Source: Desulforegula conservatrix Mb1Pa
GTDB lineage: Bacteria > Desulfobacterota > Desulfobacteria > Desulfobacterales > Desulforegulaceae
Direction: 5' to 3'
Assembly (NCBI RefSeq): GCF_000426225.1
Contig: NZ_AUEY01000002.1
Location: 1-64,000 of the forward strand
Length of the DNA: 64,000 nt
Both the position numbers and the translations under genes were made by a program. Each line of letters opens with the position of its first letter. The first letter of the stretch is position 1. Under the pieces are notes generated by a model. That model ran no database searches and had not been told where the DNA came from. It was given only the letters and a program-made list of their open reading frames with translations. Positions 7,514 through 16,543 of the stretch are shown in pieces.

Positions 7514-8434
7514 TTACGTTAAAAAACGACTTAAATCTGTAGAAACAAAAGACAGGACTGATCGTAACCTTGCCTCAAGATTCAGCAGGTACGCCGGCTC
7601 CGGCTGCTTTGGCTGAGGAAGCACATCATATTCAAGTGATTTGATAATATTCATGCAAATATTGATATCGTTATTGTGTGCTGATAGAATTCCGGAAACA
7701 AAATCAATGAATTTCATACACCCGGGAACCAGATCAACGAGATACTGTTCGCATTTAGCGTCTTTAAACGAGTTGTAATGACCCGGACATAAAATTTCTG
7801 CGCCAGAATTGCATATTTTGTTCAATGAGTGAATATAAGCTGCGCAACCTGAAAGAAAATCATAAAATATATAGCCGCTGTCATGAACGATTCCGCCACA
7901 ATCCCCAGTAAAAATTGTTTTTTGTTCATTAAGATAAAAACAGAGTGAGTCCCTCGTATGCCCCGGAGTCTCAATAACTGAAATATTCAGTGAATTTCCA
8001 ATGTTTAATACATCACCCTCAGAAAGGATTGTATCTATCTGAAAAGGCTGGAAAGGGGAGGAGGAGAGATGAGTCTCTGAAAAAAATATACTTTCTGCAA
8101 AGAGATTTAAACCGGCAATGTGATCCAGGGATTTTTGCTTAGACATAATTTGACAGGCGAGGCCGGAAGCTCCGATTTTCATTTCAGGAAAAAGATTCTT
8201 GAAATATCCGACTGCTCCAACATGATCAAAATGCGTATGGGTTATTAAACACCAGGAGAGCTTCCTTTTTCCGAGAATTCGATGGACAGCCCCTGCATAT
8301 AATTCAGATGTGAATGAATAGCCTGCATCAACAAGAACAGGTGAAGGTGCATCAACAAGAAAAACAGGAGTTGCAAAATCGCCTATTTGGTAAAGGCCAG
8401 GAGATATTTCTTCAATCAGATCGTCTAAAATCAT
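7514..8434 (-). CDS. MBL-fold metallo-hydrolase
   Basis: 306 residues. The metallo-beta-lactamase zinc motif reads THTHFDHVG (HxHxDH, about residues 66-72), followed by ETPGHTRDS (third zinc histidine) and FTGDCGG (bridging aspartate), and late CPGHYN. This is the glyoxalase II-like organisation. The last ~80 residues are an extra helical region. The substrate is not deducible. No signal peptide; probably cytoplasmic. It stands between the ComEA-like and rubredoxin/DUF2231 genes on the same strand, but gaps over 60 bp and a hairpin argue against a tight operon. Confidence 0.8.
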   Translation of the reverse strand: MILDDLIEEISPGLYQIGDFATPVFLVDAPSPVLVDAGYSFTSELYAGAVHRILGKRKLSWCLITHTHFDHVGAVGYFKNLFPEMKIGASGLACQIMSKQKSLDHIAGLNLFAESIFFSETHLSSSPFQPFQIDTILSEGDVLNIGNSLNISVIETPGHTRDSLCFYLNEQKTIFTGDCGGIVHDSGYIFYDFLSGCAAYIHSLNKICNSGAEILCPGHYNSFKDAKCEQYLVDLVPGCMKFIDFVSGILSAHNNDINICMNIIKSLEYDVLPQPKQPEPAYLLNLEARLRSVLSFVSTDLSRFLT

Positions 8435-8469
8435 AGGCCCGCTTCAAATTCTATCTGAAAAAATAACAT

Positions 8470-8494
8470 TTCAGGCCCTGCTTAAGGGCCTGAA
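8470..8494 (-). terminator. Probable terminator of the rubredoxin-DUF2231 gene
   Basis: TTCAGGCCC - 7-nt loop - GGGCCTGAA is a perfect 9-bp stem just after the stop at 8504. On the minus strand it is followed by the U-rich ATGTTATTTTTTC. Confidence 0.65.
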
Positions 8495-8503
8495 AACAGA
8501 TTA

Positions 8504-9118
8504 CTAATCTTTGAAAACCAGTTTTCCGCCCATAAATCCCGCTAAACCGGCTGAGCCGAGAATAAGGGCATTAAGGACGAGATAGAGCCAGGATGAACCA
8601 GCGGTTTCGTCAACCGCCCTCCAGATCACAGCAATGAAAACAGACGATGTGAGCACAGCAGCACAAATCATTTTGATCTTAAAAACCTTGGTCATTGTTC
8701 CTGAATATTTCTCTTTCCAGTCAACAAATCCTGTAAAGGCAACCACTGGCATGGCAAAAAGAACGAAAACAAGATTCAGGAACGCGGCCTTTTCCAGTGC
8801 AGAAATTCCGCCGGAAATAACGGACAGAAATACAAAAATAAACGAAACAGGTACTACTCCGTTTGGAATATGAACGGATATTGGGTGAAGATGATGTTGC
8901 CGAATAATTTTTTTGGATAAGCCAAAAATCTTATGCTTAAAATCAGATGGTTCACTCTGTTTGTCCGAAGAAACCGGTTCAGAATGTTCTTCTGACTGCT
9001 CGGCGGAATCCTCGACCAGTTCAAAAAGTTTCTTGTCAGCTCCGCATACAGGGCATATTTCAGGTGGCTCTTCAGCTGTTAATGTATAACCGCAAACACT
9101 GCACATCCATTTTTTCAT
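8504..9118 (-). CDS. Rubredoxin-like / DUF2231 membrane fusion protein
   Basis: 204 residues. Residues 1-35 form a rubrerythrin-type rubredoxin knuckle pair (MCSVCGY and ICPVCGA), expected to bind one iron. A charged Glu/Ser linker follows. From about residue 75, HHLHPISVHIPNG opens a DUF2231 integral-membrane domain with four hydrophobic helices. DUF2231 proteins carry conserved histidines near the membrane face and may bind haem or other cofactors. The fusion suggests electron transfer between a soluble Fe(Cys)4 centre and a membrane cofactor (inference). AAAGGAGG is correctly spaced before the ATG, and a terminator follows the gene. Confidence 0.8.
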   Translation of the reverse strand: MKKWMCSVCGYTLTAEEPPEICPVCGADKKLFELVEDSAEQSEEHSEPVSSDKQSEPSDFKHKIFGLSKKIIRQHHLHPISVHIPNGVVPVSFIFVFLSVISGGISALEKAAFLNLVFVLFAMPVVAFTGFVDWKEKYSGTMTKVFKIKMICAAVLTSSVFIAVIWRAVDETAGSSWLYLVLNALILGSAGLAGFMGGKLVFKD

Positions 9119-9338
9119 TTTAGTCCTCCTTTAAATCTATCTGTGAATGATCAGCTAATGGAGAAATCTATAAAATACCCTAATAATCAAAATAACAATA
9201 TTTCTCAATCCCCCATTTGCCTGATTCCTGTCAATCAAAAATAAAATATCTTCATGCAAAAGCCTCTAAAAGTTTGAAATTAGCTCAAGTTATGCTATTG
9301 ATAAATAAACAAATTTATTATCATGAGGCTTTTATCCT

Positions 9339-10070
9339 GTGCCAAATCGATCTGCTGTCCTTAGTATGGTTGTATCAGCTTTGACCACCATCTTCGTTTT
9401 TTTTGTACTTATCATGGGAGTTCTTCTCTGCTCCCTGCAATCGTGGGAGTTTTCCATTGATGGAAGCCATCTTAAAATTGCAAAAGAAATCAACATATCA
9501 ATGGACTATCAGCTGCCTGTTACAGCCCAGCTGGATACAGAGTTCAAAGTACCGTTTCAAAAGGAAATAAATTTCTCTCTGCCGATCCAGGCTGAACTGG
9601 ATGTACCAATAAGGGATATTTTTAATGTTAAAGTTGACAAGCCAATAAAGCTTGACGTCGACAACAAGTTCCCCATTGAGGAGACAGTCCAGATAAAGGG
9701 GCAAATGCCTTTGGAAACAACAGTCGATACGGAAATAATGGGCATTCCTACAAGAGTCCCGATCAAGGGGATGATTCCTCTGGATTTTTCTTTGCCACTT
9801 AAGCATAATGTAAGAATAAAGGATCAATTCGATCTTAAAGTCATCAGCAATATTCCATCCGAAATCAGGCAGAACATAAAAGTACCGCTTGAGCTTGTGG
9901 CAAAAGGTAATTTTGCTCTGAATGAAGAAATACCTGTTCCTATAAAAGGCGCGCTTAAAACCAGACTGGGAGTTTCAGGCTCTCTTCCTTGCCTGATAGA
10001 ATTTGACATGCATTTTGATCCTTTAAAGGGATTTGTGGTTGATCAGAATATAACAGTAAGACAATCATGA
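9339..10070 (+). CDS. Membrane-anchored beta-repeat protein of unknown function
   Basis: 243 residues, family not recognised. One strong N-terminal membrane segment (about residues 10-33) is followed by an all-beta-looking region. It has an irregular 12-25 residue periodicity built on hydrophobic-Pro-hydrophobic units: QLPVTAQL, KVPFQKEI, SLPIQAEL, DVPIRDI, KFPIEETV, RVPIKGMI, SLPLKHNV, PVPIKGAL. Each unit looks like a strand ending in Pro-Ile or Pro-Leu, which suggests a regular extended beta structure outside the inner membrane. The start is GTG at 9339 with GAGG ten bases upstream; the ATG at 9323 is in another frame and stops. No neighbour suggests a function. Confidence 0.65.
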   Translation: MPNRSAVLSMVVSALTTIFVFFVLIMGVLLCSLQSWEFSIDGSHLKIAKEINISMDYQLPVTAQLDTEFKVPFQKEINFSLPIQAELDVPIRDIFNVKVDKPIKLDVDNKFPIEETVQIKGQMPLETTVDTEIMGIPTRVPIKGMIPLDFSLPLKHNVRIKDQFDLKVISNIPSEIRQNIKVPLELVAKGNFALNEEIPVPIKGALKTRLGVSGSLPCLIEFDMHFDPLKGFVVDQNITVRQS

Positions 10071-10074
10071 TGAC

Positions 10075-10193
10075 TCACAAAAAGTCTTATTTCAGTCATT
10101 CCGGCGCAGGCCGGAATCCAAAAACATCTGAAAATACAAGGATGCCGGATCAAGCCAGGCATGATACCGACGCCTTTTTTGACTTTTTGCGAA
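10075..10193. repeat. Dispersed palindromic repeat, copy B
   Basis: Outer ends CACAAAAAGTC and GACTTTTTGCGA enclose CATTCCGGCGCAGGCCGG and GGCATGATACCGACGCC. It begins 4 bp after the stop of the preceding gene. Confidence 0.85.
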
Positions 10194-10257
10194 TCCTACA
10201 ATCATAAGACCAAATGATCTAAAACAGCCCCGCACAACCTATTAAGAGGCATATGAT

Positions 10258-11145
10258 ATGAAAATAGCCGTCACAGGAGCTGCCGGATTCGTCGGAAGGA
10301 ATCTTTCAGCCCACCTTATAGAACAGGGTCATATTGTCACAGGTATTGATATCTCAACCAGACAGCCATCAGTCAATAATAGTGTGTATAGATATATACA
10401 AGCGGATACTAAATTGCCGGGCTCCTGGCAGGAAGCAATCAACGAAGCAGATGTAACCGTAAATCTTGCAGGAAAAAACATCTTTGGAATATGGACTCCC
10501 GGATACAAGAAGGAAGTTTATGAATCAAGGGTGATGACAACAAAAAATGTTGCTGATGCAGTTAAAGCAGGCTCAACGCTCATCAACGCTTCGGCCTCGG
10601 GTTTTTATGGAAACAGAGCAGACGCCATTCTTACAGAGGATGAAGAGTGCGGAGATGATTTTCTGGCTGGCGTTTGCAGAGACTGGGAAAAAGAAGCAAA
10701 TAAAGCCGAAGGGAAAAATGCAAGGATAGTAATTCTAAGATTTGGCATTATAATAGGAAGAAAAGAAGGCGCTTTAAAGAGCATGCTACCGGCATACAGA
10801 TTCGGACTTGGGGGTGCGTTGGGCTCTGGCAAACAGTGGTTCCCATGGATTCACAAAGATGACCTGGTTGATGTCATTGCATTTGCAATATCAAATAATT
10901 TTTCAGGAATCTTTAATACGTGTTCTCCAGGACTGATAACCCAGGGACAATTTTCTAAAAGCCTTGCAAAAGCCGTTGGAATGCCGGAGTTTTTTCCTGT
11001 ACCAAGAGTATTGCTGGTGGCTTTTCTTGGCGATTTCGGAAAAGCTATAACAGCCAGTCAGAGAGCCGTACCCCAAAAGCTGATTGATTTGGGGTTTGAG
11101 TTCAAATATAATGATATAGATAATGCATTGTCAGATTCACTGTAA
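10258..11145 (+). CDS. TIGR01777-family NAD(P)-dependent epimerase/dehydratase (YfcH-like)
   Basis: 295 residues, the usual family length. The N-terminus MKIAVTGAAGFVGRNL is an extended-SDR dinucleotide-binding loop (GxxGxxG). NLAGKNIFGIWTPGYK, with a following ESRV, is the TIGR01777 signature, and SASGFYGNR supplies the Ser/Tyr region of the active site. DWEKEA and FPWIHKDD are also family-conserved. The substrate is unknown in all bacteria. AAGAGG precedes the ATG. It stands alone between a repeat copy and the HD-GYP gene. Confidence 0.9.
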   Translation: MKIAVTGAAGFVGRNLSAHLIEQGHIVTGIDISTRQPSVNNSVYRYIQADTKLPGSWQEAINEADVTVNLAGKNIFGIWTPGYKKEVYESRVMTTKNVADAVKAGSTLINASASGFYGNRADAILTEDEECGDDFLAGVCRDWEKEANKAEGKNARIVILRFGIIIGRKEGALKSMLPAYRFGLGGALGSGKQWFPWIHKDDLVDVIAFAISNNFSGIFNTCSPGLITQGQFSKSLAKAVGMPEFFPVPRVLLVAFLGDFGKAITASQRAVPQKLIDLGFEFKYNDIDNALSDSL

Positions 11146-11271
11146 TTTAAATTATATGTATTTCGTCTTGTCAGCTTTCTCTTCTTTGTCTGTAATCTGA
11201 TGGAATAATGAGAATGCTTTCTACAGATATTACAGAAAAATAAATCACTTTTCATGCCGAGGGAGGTTACC

Positions 11272-12516
11272 ATGCTTACGGAAAAAGAAAAACTGGATGC
11301 CCTCACATCAATAGGCCAGGAACTGAGTCAGGTTCAGGACCTTGATATTCTCATGGAACATATTCTCAGAGAAGCCCGGCTTTTTTCAAATGCCGATGCC
11401 GGTTCCATATACATAAAGAACAGAAACAGGCTGGATTTCAAGTATACCCAAAATGATACCATGCAGAACAGACTCACGCCGGGTGAAAAGCTCATATACA
11501 ATATCTTTTCAATACCGATTGACTGCGGGAGCATAGCAGGTTATGCGGCGCTTACGGGTGAAATACTGAATATCCCGGATGCCTATGAAATACTTGAAAG
11601 CAGCCCTTTCAAATTCAGCCGAGGTTTTGACGAAGCCTCAAAATACAGAACAAAATCAATTCTTACAATCCCGCTCAAAACCCTTAAAGGTGAAGTGATG
11701 GGTATTCTTCAAATTATTAACGCCACAGGCAAGAATGGAGAAACCCAGGCATTTTCTGAAGAAGACGAAAAATTTATGGCGCATTTTGCAGGTATAGCTA
11801 CCCTGGCCCTTGACAGAGCCCGCCTCACAAGATCCATTCTTCTCAGAATGATCCAGATGGCCGAAATGAGAGACCCCAAGGAAACAGGAGCCCATGTTAA
11901 CAGAGTCGGCGGATATGCGGTGGAAATATTCGAGGCATGGGCAAAAAGAAGGGATATGGGCGAAAAGGAAATGAACAAAAACAGGGATATGCTAAGAATG
12001 GCGGCAATGCTTCATGACGTGGGCAAGGTTGCAATTTCTGATATCATTCTGAAAAAGCCCGGCAAGTTCAATGATGATGAATATGAAATAATGAAAATGC
12101 ATACCCTTTATGGAGCAAGACTCTTCACGGAAAACCAGTCTGATTTTGAGGAAGCGGCAATGCAGGTTGCCCTGAACCATCATGAAAGATGGGACGGAAG
12201 AGGTTATCCTGGTCATATAGACATCAACAGCGGCGAGCCCAAGGATGGTTTCAAAGATACAGGCGGCAAAGCCATTGGAAAAAAAGGGGAAGAAATCCCT
12301 TTGTTCGGAAGAATAGTTGCCCTGGCTGATGTTTACGATGCCCTCAGCTCCAAAAGGGTTTACAAGGAGCCGTGGGAAGAAAATCAGGTTCTTGATGTCA
12401 TAACAAAAGAGTCAGGAAATCAGTTCGAGCCGGAGCTGGTTGAAATTTTTCTTGAAAAATATAATGTTATAAAATCCATCAGGGAAAGATACAGTGACGA
12501 AGATGAGGCCCATTGA
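11272..12516 (+). CDS. GAF and HD-GYP domain cyclic-di-GMP phosphodiesterase
   Basis: 414 residues from the chosen start. An N-terminal GAF sensor domain spans roughly residues 10-180 (SNADAGSIYI, GSIAGYAALTGE, TIPLKTLKGEVMGILQI). The HD-GYP domain follows: MAEMRDPKETGAHVNRV, AAMLHDVGKVAI with the HD metal pair, HHERWDGRGYP, VALADVYDALSS. All residues of a catalytic HD-GYP are visible, so hydrolysis of c-di-GMP is expected. GGGAGG lies 6 bases before the ATG at 11272, so the in-frame ATG at 11254 is rejected. The protein is cytoplasmic with no receiver domain, and the GAF ligand is unknown. Confidence 0.9.
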   Translation: MLTEKEKLDALTSIGQELSQVQDLDILMEHILREARLFSNADAGSIYIKNRNRLDFKYTQNDTMQNRLTPGEKLIYNIFSIPIDCGSIAGYAALTGEILNIPDAYEILESSPFKFSRGFDEASKYRTKSILTIPLKTLKGEVMGILQIINATGKNGETQAFSEEDEKFMAHFAGIATLALDRARLTRSILLRMIQMAEMRDPKETGAHVNRVGGYAVEIFEAWAKRRDMGEKEMNKNRDMLRMAAMLHDVGKVAISDIILKKPGKFNDDEYEIMKMHTLYGARLFTENQSDFEEAAMQVALNHHERWDGRGYPGHIDINSGEPKDGFKDTGGKAIGKKGEEIPLFGRIVALADVYDALSSKRVYKEPWEENQVLDVITKESGNQFEPELVEIFLEKYNVIKSIRERYSDEDEAH

Positions 12517-12560
12517 TCCCGGCGTCCTTTACATGGATTATCTAAAAAATGATCCCGGAC

Positions 12561-12659
12561 AAGGTCGCAAAAAAGTCCGATTCCTGCACAGGCCGGAATC
12601 CAGAACTATCTGAAAATACGAAGATACATGATCAAGACCGTTTCTGACTTTTTGCGAGC
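12561..12659. repeat. Dispersed palindromic repeat, copy C
   Basis: Outer ends AAGGTCGCAAAAAAGTCCGA and GACTTTTTGCGA are well kept. The inner left arm is decayed (CCTGCACAGGCCGGAATCC). It ends 9 bp before the next start codon, so it forms the whole leader of the protease gene. Confidence 0.85.
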
Positions 12660-12668
12660 CCATGAAAA

Positions 12669-13538
12669 ATGACATTAGCTGAAATATATCCGGCAATAAA
12701 AAAAAGCATCGTGGCTTTTGTTCCAAAATATCTCCCTTCCATGGAAAAAGAAAACGGATACCGTTTCCCACCAATTCTGGGCACAGGATTTGCCATACGC
12801 GAGGACGGGCTTGTAGCCACAAATCATCATGTGGTGGATTCATTTGCAGATGCCTGGCGCCCACCGGGCCTTGACCCTGACGAATGGGGTATTGACGCAA
12901 TGCTCCTGTATCCCGCTGAAAAAGGAATTATTGATATCCGTATACCGGTTATTGGTGTAATAAATATTGGTTCACACGTCAGATCCTATGGCCCTAAAGC
13001 ACCAGATCTTTCTTTTGTAAGGGTTCTGGCAAATGATTTGACTCCAATAAAAATTTCCGAGACCAGAAGGATAACCGAAGGTCTCGATATCGGCACAGCC
13101 GGTTACCCTCTCGGGCGAAGAGCCCTGGATGGCCCATGGGGACTCCACCAGGTAACACCTACTCTTCAGAAGGGAATTATAAGCGCGGTTCTTCCATATC
13201 CTTCAGAAAAGCCGTACTCTTTTTCTGTAAATATAATGTCAAATTCAGGAGGAAGCGGTTCTCCCGTTTTTTTTGAAGATTCGGGGGAGTTGGCGGGAAT
13301 TCTTTTCTCTGTATTAAATGATGTGGGCTACACAAAAAAAAATGATGAATACCTCATACCCACAACCATAAGCTATGCAGTCCCGTTTCATTATATTCTG
13401 TCGGCCCTTTCAAGGGTCGGAAATATAAAATATCCGGAAGGGAAAGAAATTCGTTCAATCACAAAAATTGTATGTGAAAGCTCTCCTGGCAGTGTTTACA
13501 GAGAAGGCGTCTGTTATCATGACTATTCTGACAAATAA
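12669..13538 (+). CDS. Trypsin-like serine protease, cytoplasmic HtrA-like
   Basis: 289 residues. The catalytic triad can be placed: histidine in LVATNHHVV, aspartate in APDLSFVRV and serine in SNSGGSGSPVF (variant of GNSGSP). GTGFAIREDG before the histidine is typical of HtrA/trypsin_2 proteins. There is no signal peptide or PDZ domain, so it is not a classical DegP. The ATG at 12669 starts 9 bp after a palindromic repeat copy, with no clear Shine-Dalgarno, so translation may be weak or the start misplaced. No close partner gene. Confidence 0.75.
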   Translation: MTLAEIYPAIKKSIVAFVPKYLPSMEKENGYRFPPILGTGFAIREDGLVATNHHVVDSFADAWRPPGLDPDEWGIDAMLLYPAEKGIIDIRIPVIGVINIGSHVRSYGPKAPDLSFVRVLANDLTPIKISETRRITEGLDIGTAGYPLGRRALDGPWGLHQVTPTLQKGIISAVLPYPSEKPYSFSVNIMSNSGGSGSPVFFEDSGELAGILFSVLNDVGYTKKNDEYLIPTTISYAVPFHYILSALSRVGNIKYPEGKEIRSITKIVCESSPGSVYREGVCYHDYSDK

Positions 13539-13547
13539 AAAGAGGCT

Positions 13548-14024
13548 TTATTCAGGAATTTCGAATCTCTGCCTTGTAACACGTCCCCAGTATGAATCCA
13601 TAAAAACATCTTCTTCGAAACAATTTTCTGTGAGGCCGTAAAGAACACTTCTCCAGAAAGAAACAGCATAATCAGCGCCCTCTATCTGCTTGATTTCCCA
13701 ATAACCAGGAAATTTTTTCAATATTAATTCAGCAAATAAAGTACCGATTCCGTGTCTTCTGAAAAAAGGAACCACAAAAAATTCACAGATTTCGTATTTA
13801 TGAGAAGCGTGCATTTTTATAGCAGCAAGGGAAGCCGGAGTGTTATCCACAAAGCCGATGAAACCCAGCACATTTCCGCCGATATGGGTGTCAACGTCAA
13901 ACACCCCTTCATGATCAGGCTTTTTTTTGGTTATGGAGGAAAACTCGCATTCATAGCATTGAATAAGATTATTGTAGATATGAAGATTGGAACTGTCGAG
14001 GAGGCTTAACTTTATATGCTGCAT
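13548..14024 (-). CDS. GNAT-family N-acetyltransferase
   Basis: 158 residues from the chosen ATG. The acetyl-CoA-binding motif A is FVVPFFRRHGIGTLFAELI (R/Q-x2-G-x-G). Before it are the beta strands FIGFVDNTPASLAAIKMH. The substrate is unknown. The reading frame extends to 14105, but that extension runs through the tRNA-Pro terminator hairpin, so the internal ATG at 14024 is preferred although its Shine-Dalgarno is weak. Confidence 0.75.
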   Translation of the reverse strand: MQHIKLSLLDSSNLHIYNNLIQCYECEFSSITKKKPDHEGVFDVDTHIGGNVLGFIGFVDNTPASLAAIKMHASHKYEICEFFVVPFFRRHGIGTLFAELILKKFPGYWEIKQIEGADYAVSFWRSVLYGLTENCFEEDVFMDSYWGRVTRQRFEIPE

Positions 14025-14070
14025 ATTCAGTATATTACGATATTTTTTATTAAAAGATAAACTCCGGATA

Positions 14071-14102
14071 AAAAAATAGCCATTCCGAATTAACGGAATG
14101 GC
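14071..14102 (-). terminator. Terminator of tRNA-Pro
   Basis: On the minus strand CCATTCCG-TTAATT-CGGAATGG is followed by CTATTTTTTTATC, a strong intrinsic terminator 16 bases after the tRNA 3' end. Confidence 0.85.
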
Positions 14103-14117
14103 CATGTTTTTTTAAAG

Positions 14118-14194
14118 TGGTCGGGGCAGCAGGATTCGAACCTGCGACATCTTGGTCCCAAACCAAGCGCGCTACCAGGCTGCGCTACGCCCCG
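14118..14194 (-). tRNA. tRNA-Pro (TGG)
   Basis: A 77-nt cloverleaf with encoded CCA. The acceptor stem pairs CGGGGCG with TGCCCCG. The anticodon arm CTTGG-TTTGGGA-CCAAG gives anticodon UGG. The T arm contains GGTTCGAATCC. It is divergent from tig. Confidence 0.95.
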
Positions 14195-14547
14195 ACATTT
14201 GATCAGCGTACTACCATGCCTTTTTTTTAAATGCAAGAGATCAATTCATTTTTTTTAATTTTTTTTCTATTTTTTTTCATACCTTTTCTTTTTTTGCATT
14301 GAGAACCTCACATTGTCCTATGATTTTCAAGCGTTTACAGATATTTCGACCGGAATTTTGCTTGACACCCTCTGTTATTGATATTACTTTTGTCCATTGC
14401 GCGAGAGGATGGAATATTCTGAAAAAATAAACGCCTTGCGTGGAAGACCTGATTATTGGGGCTAATAATAAAAGATTTTGAATAAGGGTAATTGAGTCTT
14501 TAAGGCAGCAACCAACAGGCTGCTTTATCATTCAGGAAAGGATTGTC
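14195..14547. promoter_or_regulatory. Intergenic region between tRNA-Pro and tig, with a weak promoter candidate
   Basis: T-rich near the tRNA. TTGACA at 14362-14367 is a perfect -35 box, followed after 17 bp by a poor -10 (TACTTT, 14385-14390). Closer to tig, GCAGC-9 nt-GCTGC (about 14504-14522) could form a small leader hairpin ending 25 bp before the start codon. No sigma-32-type box was recognised. Confidence 0.35.
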
Positions 14548-15852
14548 ATGCAGTTTACTGTTGAAGATGTAAGTTCTGTTAAAAAGGTTTTACACATTGA
14601 TATCCCGGAAGCCGTGGTAATGGCTGAAGTCGATGCCGCTTATAACAACCTCAAGAAAACAACAAAAATCAAAGGTTTCCGTCCTGGCAAGGCTCCAAGA
14701 AATATTCTTGAGAAGATGTTCAGCAAGGATATCAATAATGAAGTATCCGGCCGTCTGATCCAGGACAATGTTTTTCAGGCAGTCAAAGAAGGTCAGCTCA
14801 AAATAGTGGGGCCGCCAATGGTCCACCCTGTTGAGTTCGAAGGCAAGGGCAATTTCAAGTTTGACGCAACTGTTGAAATCAGGCCTGAAATAGCCGCCAT
14901 AGATACTTCACAGATCAAAATCAACAAGACCAAATATGCCTATTCAGAAGGCGAAGTTGATGCTCAGATAGAAATGCTCAGAAAGGGCCTTTCGAAAAAA
15001 GTGCCGGCAACAGAAGGAACGGAAATAGCTGAAGGCGGTTATGCCCTTGTTTCATATGAGGGCTTCAAGGACGGTGTTTCTTTTGAAAAGACTCCAAAGG
15101 TTGAAAACCAGCTTTACAGAGTCGGCTCTGCAATGATGTCAAAAATGTTTGACGATGAACTCATTGGTCTTAAAAAAGGATCTGAAAAGACTTTTACTGT
15201 TTCATACCCTGCAGAATATGTGAACAAGCAGTTTGCAGGCAATGACATTGAATTCAGGCTTTCTGTGAATGACGTTATGCAGGAAGAACTGCCTGAGCTT
15301 AATGATGATTTTGCAAAGAACTTCGGATCTTTTGAAACCCTTGAAGATATCAAGAATGAAATAAGATCAAATCTTCAGCAAGGTTATGACAAACGTATTG
15401 AGCAGGAAATGAACGAGCAGATTTTTGCTTATCTTCTTGAGCGCTCCGATTTTGAAGTTCCTGATTCAATGATCAGCTTCGAACTAGACGCAATGATAGA
15501 TGAAGCTGAAAGGGCCTGCCTTGCCAATAATATCACCCTTGAGCAGATAGGCCAGACCAAGGAAGCTCTCAGGGAAGAATTCAGGGATACGGCAGAAAAG
15601 CAGGTTCGCAGACATCTTGCTCTCAGCTCCATCATTGAGAATGAAAAAATGACCCTCAGCGATGAAGAGCTTGAAGCTGGATATGAAAGCCTGTCAAAGG
15701 AGTTCAACCGTCCGGTTGAAATGATCAGGGAATTCTACAAGAACAATCCTGATAAAATAGGTTTCTTCAAGCACACGCTTCTTGAAAAGAAAATAATGCG
15801 TCTGCTTGTTGAAAAAAGTGAAATAATTGAAGTAGAACCTTCAGAAGCATAA
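14548..15852 (+). CDS. tig: Trigger factor
   Basis: 434 residues, normal length. It is the ribosome-bound chaperone and peptidyl-prolyl isomerase that meets nascent chains at the exit tunnel. The N-terminal ribosome-binding signature GFRPGKAPRNILEKMF lies near residues 42-57. The FKBP-like domain (about 150-250) holds GGYALVSYEGFKDG and FTVSYPAEY, and the helical C-terminal domain follows. AGGAAAGG precedes the ATG. It is the first gene of the classical tig-clpP-clpX set, 72 bp before clpP and separated from it by a hairpin. Confidence 0.97.
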   Translation: MQFTVEDVSSVKKVLHIDIPEAVVMAEVDAAYNNLKKTTKIKGFRPGKAPRNILEKMFSKDINNEVSGRLIQDNVFQAVKEGQLKIVGPPMVHPVEFEGKGNFKFDATVEIRPEIAAIDTSQIKINKTKYAYSEGEVDAQIEMLRKGLSKKVPATEGTEIAEGGYALVSYEGFKDGVSFEKTPKVENQLYRVGSAMMSKMFDDELIGLKKGSEKTFTVSYPAEYVNKQFAGNDIEFRLSVNDVMQEELPELNDDFAKNFGSFETLEDIKNEIRSNLQQGYDKRIEQEMNEQIFAYLLERSDFEVPDSMISFELDAMIDEAERACLANNITLEQIGQTKEALREEFRDTAEKQVRRHLALSSIIENEKMTLSDEELEAGYESLSKEFNRPVEMIREFYKNNPDKIGFFKHTLLEKKIMRLLVEKSEIIEVEPSEA

Positions 15853-15866
15853 TTTTTTTACACCAA

Positions 15867-15892
15867 GGCTCTCTGACCGGTGTCGGAGAGCC
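15867..15892 (+). other. Hairpin in the tig-clpP intergenic region
   Basis: GGCTCTC-T-GAC / CGGT / GTC-G-GAGAGCC gives a 10-bp stem with one mismatch. No T-run follows, so it may be an RNA-processing or stability element rather than a terminator. Confidence 0.5.
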
Positions 15893-15924
15893 TGACAGAT
15901 AGAAAAGGTTCATAAGGAGTTAAC

Positions 15925-16542
15925 GTGCCTCTAATTCCAATGGTAGTAGAACAGAGCAGCAGAGGTGAAAGAGCCTATGATATTTATTCAAGGCTCCTGA
16001 AAGACAGAATCATTTTTCTTGGTTCTCCGATAAATGATGATGTCGCTAACCTGATAGTTGCCCAGCTTTTGTTTCTTGAGTCAGAAGATCCTGACAAGGA
16101 AATAAATTTTTACATAAACTCTCCGGGCGGCGTTGTAACGTCAGGCATGGCAATCTACGACACCATGCAATATATTAAACCGGATGTTGTTACCGTGTGC
16201 ATTGGACAGGCTGCAAGCATGGGCGCAGTTCTTCTTGCGTGCGGAGCAGCAGGTAAAAGATATGCCCTGCCACACGCGAGAATTATGATTCACCAGCCAT
16301 TGGGAGGCGCCCAGGGGCAGGCTTCTGACATAGAAATTCAGGCAAAAGAAATTCTTCGAATGAAAGAGGTTCTCAACGGAATCCTTTCAATGCACACAGG
16401 AAAGAATTTCGACATGATCAGCAGAGATACTGATCGCGATTTTTTCATGAGCGGCGCTGAGGCAAGGGACTATGGTATTATTGACCATGTTGTTGCAAAC
16501 AGGGCCGATCTCGCCAAAATAGTGGGAGCTACGGAGGCGTAA
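15925..16542 (+). CDS. clpP: ATP-dependent Clp protease proteolytic subunit ClpP
   Basis: 205 residues. The catalytic triad is Ser98 (GQAASMGA), His123 (IMIHQP) and Asp172 (TDRDFFMS), equivalent to E. coli 97/122/171. [14 protein letters not shown] forms the oxyanion region. It assembles as a tetradecamer that degrades substrates fed by ClpX. The start is GTG with AAGGAG at ideal spacing. The stop is one base before the clpX ATG, so the two are co-translated. Confidence 0.98.
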   Translation: MPLIPMVVEQSSRGERAYDIYSRLLKDRIIFLGSPINDDVANLIVAQLLFLESEDPDKEINFYINSPGGVVTSGMAIYDTMQYIKPDVVTVCIGQAASMGAVLLACGAAGKRYALPHARIMIHQPLGGAQGQASDIEIQAKEILRMKEVLNGILSMHTGKNFDMISRDTDRDFFMSGAEARDYGIIDHVVANRADLAKIVGATEA

Positions 16543-16543
16543 A

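Noticed and set aside
13548-14105. Longer form of the GNAT protein
   Set aside because: Codons between 14105 and 14025 run through the tRNA-Pro terminator hairpin, so the start at 14024 is preferred.
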